Assembly (NCBI RefSeq): GCF_036634195.1
Contig: NZ_JAZIFY010000001.1
Location: 5,838,501 to 5,902,500 of the forward strand
DNA from: Streptomyces sp. P9-A4
GTDB lineage: Bacteria > Actinomycetota > Actinomycetes > Streptomycetales > Streptomycetaceae
DNA length: 64,000 nucleotides
Direction: 5' to 3'
The notes below the pieces were generated by a model. It was not told the origin of the DNA, did no database searches, and saw only the letters and a list, made by a program, of their open reading frames with translations. Shown here piece after piece: positions 59,928 through 64,000 of the stretch. Every line of letters begins with the position of its first letter. Positions within the stretch are counted from its first letter, which is position 1. The position numbers and the translations under genes were made by a program.

Positions 59928-60164
59928 GGGGCGGGCTCCCTTCGCCGTGTGGGGGCGGATGGGCGAGTGGGGTGGAGGCATCCCGAGACGTCCTGGTTTC
60001 AACCATACGAGGTGCAATTTGTTTCTCCAGGGGCGGCCCTCCCCGGTGGACAGGGACCTCGGTCACCAGTCGCCGAGGACCTTGGGCGGCGCGCCCTCAT
60101 CCCTCTCCTGCCGCGACCCCACTCCTCTCTCATCGCGTCCCCGCCCCTCCCTTATCGCGTACTC

Positions 60165-60178
60165 GTGACGACAGTCAC
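60165..60178. promoter_or_regulatory. Short palindrome upstream of the enoyl-CoA hydratase operon
   Basis: GTGAC-gaca-GTCAC is a perfect 5-bp dyad, 43 bp before the ATG. A -10-like TGATAC follows at 60186. It may be the operator of the aromatic acyl-CoA operon; the regulator is not in the window unless it is the unidentified gene at the right edge. Confidence 0.4.
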
Positions 60179-60221
60179 AGTACGGTGATACCCTCCGAAC
60201 GGAGGAAGGAGGCCGTTCCGG

Positions 60222-61049
60222 ATGAGCCCCTTTACCGGTTCCACGCCCCGCACGGCCCACTGGGAACACCTGCGCCTCGACATCGACCGGGGCGTCGCCA
60301 CCGTCACCCTGGCCCGCCCCGCCAGACTCAACGCCCTCACCTTCGGCGCCTACGCCGACCTGCGCGACCTCCTCGCCGAGCTCTCCCGCGAGCGCGCCGT
60401 CCGCGCCCTCGTCCTCGGCGGCGAGGGCCGCGGCTTCTGCTCCGGCGGCGACGTCGACGAGATCATCGGCGCCACCCTCTCCCTCGACACCGCACAGCTC
60501 CTCGACTTCAACCGGATGACCGGCCAGGTCGTCCGCGCACTGCGCGAGTGCCCCTTCCCGGTCGTCGCCGCCCTGCACGGCGTCGCCGCCGGAGCCGGGG
60601 CCGTCCTCGCCCTCGCCGCGGACTTCCGGATCGCGGACCCCACCACCCGCTTCTCCTTCCTCTTCACCCGCGTCGGCCTCTCCGGCGGCGACATGGGCGC
60701 GGCCTATCTGCTGCCCCGGGTCGTCGGCCTCGGCCACGCCACCCGCCTCCTCATGCTGGGCGAGCCGGTCCACGCCGCCGAGGCCGAGCGCATCGGCCTC
60801 CTCAGCGAGCTGACCGAGGAAGGCGCGGCGGGGGAGCGGGCCGCCGCCCTCGCCCGCCGTCTCGCCGACGGCCCCGCCCTCGCCCTCGCCCAGACCAAGG
60901 CCCTGCTGACCGCAGAACTCGACATGCCCCTCGCCGCCTCGGTCGAGATGGACGCGGCCACCCAGGCCCTGTTGATGAACGGCGCGGACTACGCCGAGTT
61001 CCACGCCGCCTTCACCGAGAAGCGCCCCCCGAAATGGCAGGGGTGCTGA
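60222..61049 (+). CDS. Enoyl-CoA hydratase/isomerase family protein
   Basis: The 275-residue crotonase-fold enzyme has the CoA/oxyanion segments ARPARLNALTFGAY, GEGRGFCSGGDVDEI and LHGVAAGAGAVLALAADFRIADPTTRFSFLFTRVGLSGGDMGAAYLLPRVVG. It acts on a CoA thioester, either hydrating or isomerising a ring-derived intermediate. GGAGGAAGGAGG precedes ATG 60222. The monooxygenase/reductase gene begins 2 bp after its stop, so the two enzymes act in one aromatic-CoA pathway. Confidence 0.92.
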   Translation: MSPFTGSTPRTAHWEHLRLDIDRGVATVTLARPARLNALTFGAYADLRDLLAELSRERAVRALVLGGEGRGFCSGGDVDEIIGATLSLDTAQLLDFNRMTGQVVRALRECPFPVVAALHGVAAGAGAVLALAADFRIADPTTRFSFLFTRVGLSGGDMGAAYLLPRVVGLGHATRLLMLGEPVHAAEAERIGLLSELTEEGAAGERAAALARRLADGPALALAQTKALLTAELDMPLAASVEMDAATQALLMNGADYAEFHAAFTEKRPPKWQGC

Positions 61050-61051
61050 CG

Positions 61052-63331
61052 GTGCCCGGCCCCCACGGGGACCCGGGCCGGGCGGCCGTGAACCGGATCG
61101 CCGTCATCGGCGGCGGCCCCGGCGGCCTCTACGCCGCCGCCCTGCTCAAGCGGCTCGACCCCGCCCGCGAGGTCACCGTCTGGGAGCGGAACGCCCCTTC
61201 CGACACCTTCGGCTTCGGCGTCGTCCTCTCCGACGAGACCCTCGGCGGAGTCAGGGACGCCGACCCCGCCGTGTACGAGGCGCTCCGCCGCGACCTCGTC
61301 CGCTGGGAGGACGTCGACGTCGTCCACCGCGGCCACCGCACCACCTCCACCGGCCACGGCTTCGCCGCCCTCGGCCGCCGCCGGCTCCTGGAGATCCTGC
61401 ACACCCGCTGCACCGACCTGGGCGTACAGCTCCGCTTCCGCACCGAGGCCCCGCCCGCCGCCGCCCTCGCCGCCTCCCACGACCTGGTCATCGCCGCCGA
61501 CGGCGTCCACAGCCGCACCCGCGAGGCACACGCCGACCACTTCCGCCCCCGGGTCACCCCGCACCGCTGCCGCTACATCTGGCTCGCCGCGGACTTCCCC
61601 TTCGAGGCGTTCCGGTTCGAGATCGCCGAGACCGAGCACGGCGTGATGCAGCTGCACGCCTACCCGTACGAGGCCGCCGCCTCCACCGTCATCGTCGAGA
61701 TGCGCGAGGAGGTGTGGCGGGCGGCGGGCTTCGCCGAACTGGACGAGGCCGAGTCGACCGCCCGCTGCGCCAAGATCTTCGCCGAGGCGCTCGGCGGCCG
61801 GGAGCTCCGCTCGAACAACTCCGCCTGGACCGCCTTCCGTACCGTCGTCAACGCGCGCTGGTCGTACGGCAACACCGTGCTCATCGGCGACGCCGCCCAC
61901 ACCGCGCACTTCTCCATCGGCTCCGGCACCAAACTCGCCGTCGAGGACGCCGTCGCCCTCGCCGCCGCCGTCGGCGCCCACCCGGCCCTCCCCGAGGCCC
62001 TCACCGCGTACGAGACGGAACGACGGCCCGTCGTCGAGTCCACCCAGCGCGCTGCGGCCGCCAGCCTGCACTGGTTCGAGGAACTCGCCGGCCACGTCGA
62101 CCGGCCGCCCCGCCGCTTCGCCTTCGACCTCCTCACCCGCAGCCGCCGCGTCACCCACGCCAACCTGCGGCTCCGCGACCCGGCCTTCACGGCCGCCGTC
62201 GAACGCGACTTCGGCTGCCCGCCCGGCACCCCGCCCATGTTCACCCCCTTCCGGCTCCGCGGCCTCACCCTGCGCAACCGGATCGTCGTCTCGCCCATGG
62301 ACCTGTACGTCGCCGAGGACGGCGTCCCCGGCGACTTCCACCTCGTCCACCTCGGCTCCAGGGCGCTCGGCGGCGCCGGACTCGTCATGACCGAGATGGT
62401 CTGCGTCAGCCCGGAGGGCCGTATCACCCCCGGCTGCTCCGGCCTCTGGACCGACGGACAGGCCGCCGCCTGGGCCCGGATCGCCGACTTCGTCCACACC
62501 TCGGCGCCCGGCGCCGCGCTCGGCGTCCAGCTCGGCCACTCCGGCCGCAAGGGCTCCACCCGGCGTATGTGGGAGGGCATCGACCAGCCCCTCCCCGCCG
62601 GGAACTGGCCCCTGGTCGCCGCCTCACCCCTCCCGTACCGCCCCGGCGTCAACCAGGTCCCGGCCGCCCTCGACCGCGCCGGACTCACCGCCGTGCGCGA
62701 GCAGTTCACCGGCGCGGCCCGGCGCGCCGCCCGCAGCGGCTTCGACCTCCTCGAACTGCACGCCGCCCACGGCTACCTCCTCTCCGGCTTCCTCTCCCCG
62801 CTCACCAACCACCGCACCGACGCCTACGGCGGCGACCTCGAAGGCCGGCTGCGGTTCCCGCTCGAAGTCTTCGACGCGATACGGGAGGTGTGGCCGCGGG
62901 CGCGCCCGATGACCGTCCGCGTCTCGGCCACCGACTGGGCCGAGGGCGGGACCACCGACGAGCAGGCCGTCGCGGTCGCCCGCGCCTTCGCGGACCACGG
63001 GGCCGACGCGATCGACGTCTCCACCGGCCAGGTCGTCCCCGACGAGACCCCCGCCTACGGCCGCTCGTACCAGACCCCGTACGCCGACCGCATCCGCAAC
63101 GAGGCCGGGGTGCCCGTCGTCGCCGTCGGCGCGATCTCCTCCTGGGACGACGTCAACTCCCTTCTCCTGGCGGGCCGCGCCGACCTCTGCGCCCTGGCCC
63201 GCCCGCACCTCTACGACCCGCACTGGACGCTGCACGCGGCGGCCGAGCAGTCCTACGAGGGCCCGGCGGCCCCCTGGCCGGCCCCGTACCGGGCGGGCAG
63301 CCGCCCGCCCCCCACGGGCCGCCGGGAGTAG
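61052..63331 (+). CDS. Fused flavin monooxygenase / Old Yellow Enzyme acting on an aryl-CoA
   Basis: The 759-residue protein joins two enzymes. Residues 1-380 form a PHBH-type FAD monooxygenase (RIAVIGGGPGGLYAA, GDAAHTAHFSIGSGTKLAVEDAVAL). Residues about 395-750 form an OYE-family FMN barrel (FRLRGLTLRNRIVVSPM, LGHSGRKGSTRRMW, ELHAAHGYLLSGFLSPLTNHRTDAYGGDLEGRLRFPLEVF). This fusion is known as 2-aminobenzoyl-CoA monooxygenase/reductase and is annotated as bifunctional salicylyl-CoA 5-hydroxylase/oxidoreductase: hydroxylation plus ring reduction of an ortho-substituted benzoyl-CoA. GTG 61052 has AGGGG 8 nt upstream; ATG 61034, GTG 61043 and GTG 61088 are in-frame alternatives. The aryl-CoA ligase is not adjacent. 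Confidence 0.88.
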   Translation: MPGPHGDPGRAAVNRIAVIGGGPGGLYAAALLKRLDPAREVTVWERNAPSDTFGFGVVLSDETLGGVRDADPAVYEALRRDLVRWEDVDVVHRGHRTTSTGHGFAALGRRRLLEILHTRCTDLGVQLRFRTEAPPAAALAASHDLVIAADGVHSRTREAHADHFRPRVTPHRCRYIWLAADFPFEAFRFEIAETEHGVMQLHAYPYEAAASTVIVEMREEVWRAAGFAELDEAESTARCAKIFAEALGGRELRSNNSAWTAFRTVVNARWSYGNTVLIGDAAHTAHFSIGSGTKLAVEDAVALAAAVGAHPALPEALTAYETERRPVVESTQRAAAASLHWFEELAGHVDRPPRRFAFDLLTRSRRVTHANLRLRDPAFTAAVERDFGCPPGTPPMFTPFRLRGLTLRNRIVVSPMDLYVAEDGVPGDFHLVHLGSRALGGAGLVMTEMVCVSPEGRITPGCSGLWTDGQAAAWARIADFVHTSAPGAALGVQLGHSGRKGSTRRMWEGIDQPLPAGNWPLVAASPLPYRPGVNQVPAALDRAGLTAVREQFTGAARRAARSGFDLLELHAAHGYLLSGFLSPLTNHRTDAYGGDLEGRLRFPLEVFDAIREVWPRARPMTVRVSATDWAEGGTTDEQAVAVARAFADHGADAIDVSTGQVVPDETPAYGRSYQTPYADRIRNEAGVPVVAVGAISSWDDVNSLLLAGRADLCALARPHLYDPHWTLHAAAEQSYEGPAAPWPAPYRAGSRPPPTGRRE

Positions 63332-63418
63332 ACGCCGTCCGGGCGCCCTGGACGCTCGCGTATGCGGGTGCGACGCGGAACCATGTCGTGCGCGCCCCCG
63401 GCACCCTTGGATGGGGAC

Positions 63419-63919
63419 ATGACACAGAACAGGAGTGGGAACGGCGCCGGGGCGGTCCTCGGCGCGGCGACGGCGGCGACCGGACTGCTGGCGGGGGTGT
63501 GGTTCGCGTACGTCTGCTCGGTGATGCCGGCGCTGGCGCGCAGCGACGACCGGGTCTACGTCGAGGTGATGCGGAACATCAACGACGTGATCCAGAACCC
63601 GGTCTTCTTCACCCCGTTCCTCGGGGCGCCGCTCCTCGTGGCGGTGGCCGCCTGGCAGCACCGCGCCGGCCGGGCGCGGCTCTGGACGCTCGCCGCGGCG
63701 GTGCTGTGCGCGGCGGTCTTCGTGGTCACGGCCGCGGTGAACGTACCCCTCAACGACGCCCTCGCCGCGGCGAAGGACCCGACCGCGGCCCGCGCCGCCT
63801 TCGAGGCCCCCTGGGTGGCGTGGAACCTGGTCCGCGCGGCCCTGTCGACGCTGGCCCTCGGCTGCCTGCTGCGGGCCCTGGCCGTACGGAGGGACCCGGG
63901 CCTGCCGGGCACCCCCTAG
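63419..63919 (+). CDS. DUF1772 membrane protein
   Basis: The 166-residue protein has four membrane helices (AVLGAATAATGLLAGVWFAYVCSVMPAL, FFTPFLGAPLLVAVAAW, LWTLAAAVLCAAVFVVTAAVNVPLNDAL, WNLVRAALSTLALGCLL). The conserved VNVPLNDAL and W-x2-WN positions are typical of DUF1772/anthrone-oxygenase-like proteins. GGATGGGG precedes ATG 63419. Its role here is unknown. The stop TAG shares the tetranucleotide CTAG with the stop of the convergent gene at the right edge. Confidence 0.88.
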   Translation: MTQNRSGNGAGAVLGAATAATGLLAGVWFAYVCSVMPALARSDDRVYVEVMRNINDVIQNPVFFTPFLGAPLLVAVAAWQHRAGRARLWTLAAAVLCAAVFVVTAAVNVPLNDALAAAKDPTAARAAFEAPWVAWNLVRAALSTLALGCLLRALAVRRDPGLPGTP

Positions 63920-64000
63920 GGGGTGTCTCCCGAGAGGAACGGCCGCACGTACTGGGCGCCCCGGTCCCGCAGCAGCTCGTGCAGGGACGCGAAGACCTCC
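63916..64000 (-). CDS. 3' end of an unidentified gene (5' part outside window)
   Basis: An open minus-strand frame enters at the right edge and ends in TAG at 63916-63918. The 27 visible residues read EVFASLHELLRDRG then AQYVRPFLSGDTP. This is too short for family assignment. The clean convergent arrangement with the DUF1772 stop, sharing CTAG, supports it as a real gene end. Confidence 0.6.
   Translation of the reverse strand, partial: EVFASLHELLRDRGAQYVRPFLSGDTP

Overview
The window is high-GC actinobacterial chromosome. GC-rich third codon positions, many GTG starts, ATGA/GTGA start-stop overlaps and the gene families (DUF1707, a SepF paralogue, a CPA2 antiporter with a KhtT-type subunit, LLM flavin oxidoreductase, bacterial Hen1/Pnkp) all point to Streptomyces or a close relative. 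No rRNA, tRNA, insertion sequence, CRISPR array or replication origin was seen.

Layout. 0-7 kb: the 3' end of a cytochrome P450, then a compact catabolic island: a NylB-type serine hydrolase, a TetR regulator, and a divergent acyl-CoA ligase / acyl-CoA dehydrogenase / MFS operon. Two related palindromic operator candidates tie its promoters together. 7-16.5 kb: a secreted 2,879-residue RHS/YD-repeat polymorphic toxin with a C-terminal endonuclease-like tip, followed 13 bp later by a SUKH-family immunity gene and a perfect hairpin terminator. 16.6-31 kb: mostly housekeeping and regulatory genes: a NarL-type two-component pair, a KhtT/antiporter pair, BlaI/M56, TerB-like, GntR, a PLP aminotransferase, DUF1707, SepF-like, an ATPase with a MazG-like gene, DUF6099-like, a frameshifted VOC gene, an F420-type oxidoreductase and a homocysteine methyltransferase. 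31.2-35.3 kb: the hen1-pnkp RNA-repair operon, closed by a long hairpin.

35.6-55.5 kb is the most remarkable region. A Crp/Fnr-family regulator with its own promoter and CRP-like operators is followed by a nine-gene, almost wholly overlapping operon. In order it encodes a class III nucleotidyl-cyclase-like protein, a P-loop/HEAT-like protein, a band-7/SPFH-like protein, a three-TM Pycsar-effector-like (DUF5706) protein, a membrane-anchored vWA protein, a 1,126-residue tubulin/FtsZ-like protein, a four-TM protein of unknown fold, a pseudokinase fused to a Zn-ribbon and a GTPase, and a tail-anchored GTPase-associated (GAP1-like) protein. I infer a membrane-associated, nucleotide-signalled NTPase complex, probably for biological conflict (anti-phage) or envelope surveillance. 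The families are individually known; this combination as one system is, to my knowledge, not experimentally described.

55.5-64 kb: an arginine-catabolic set (arginine deiminase, ornithine carbamoyltransferase, amino-acid permease), an anti-sigma-type ATPase in convergent overlap, then an aromatic acyl-CoA set (enoyl-CoA hydratase and a monooxygenase/Old-Yellow-Enzyme fusion of the anthraniloyl-CoA or salicylyl-CoA type), a DUF1772 membrane protein and the tail of an unidentified gene.

Family names come from motif recognition and memory; no search was run.
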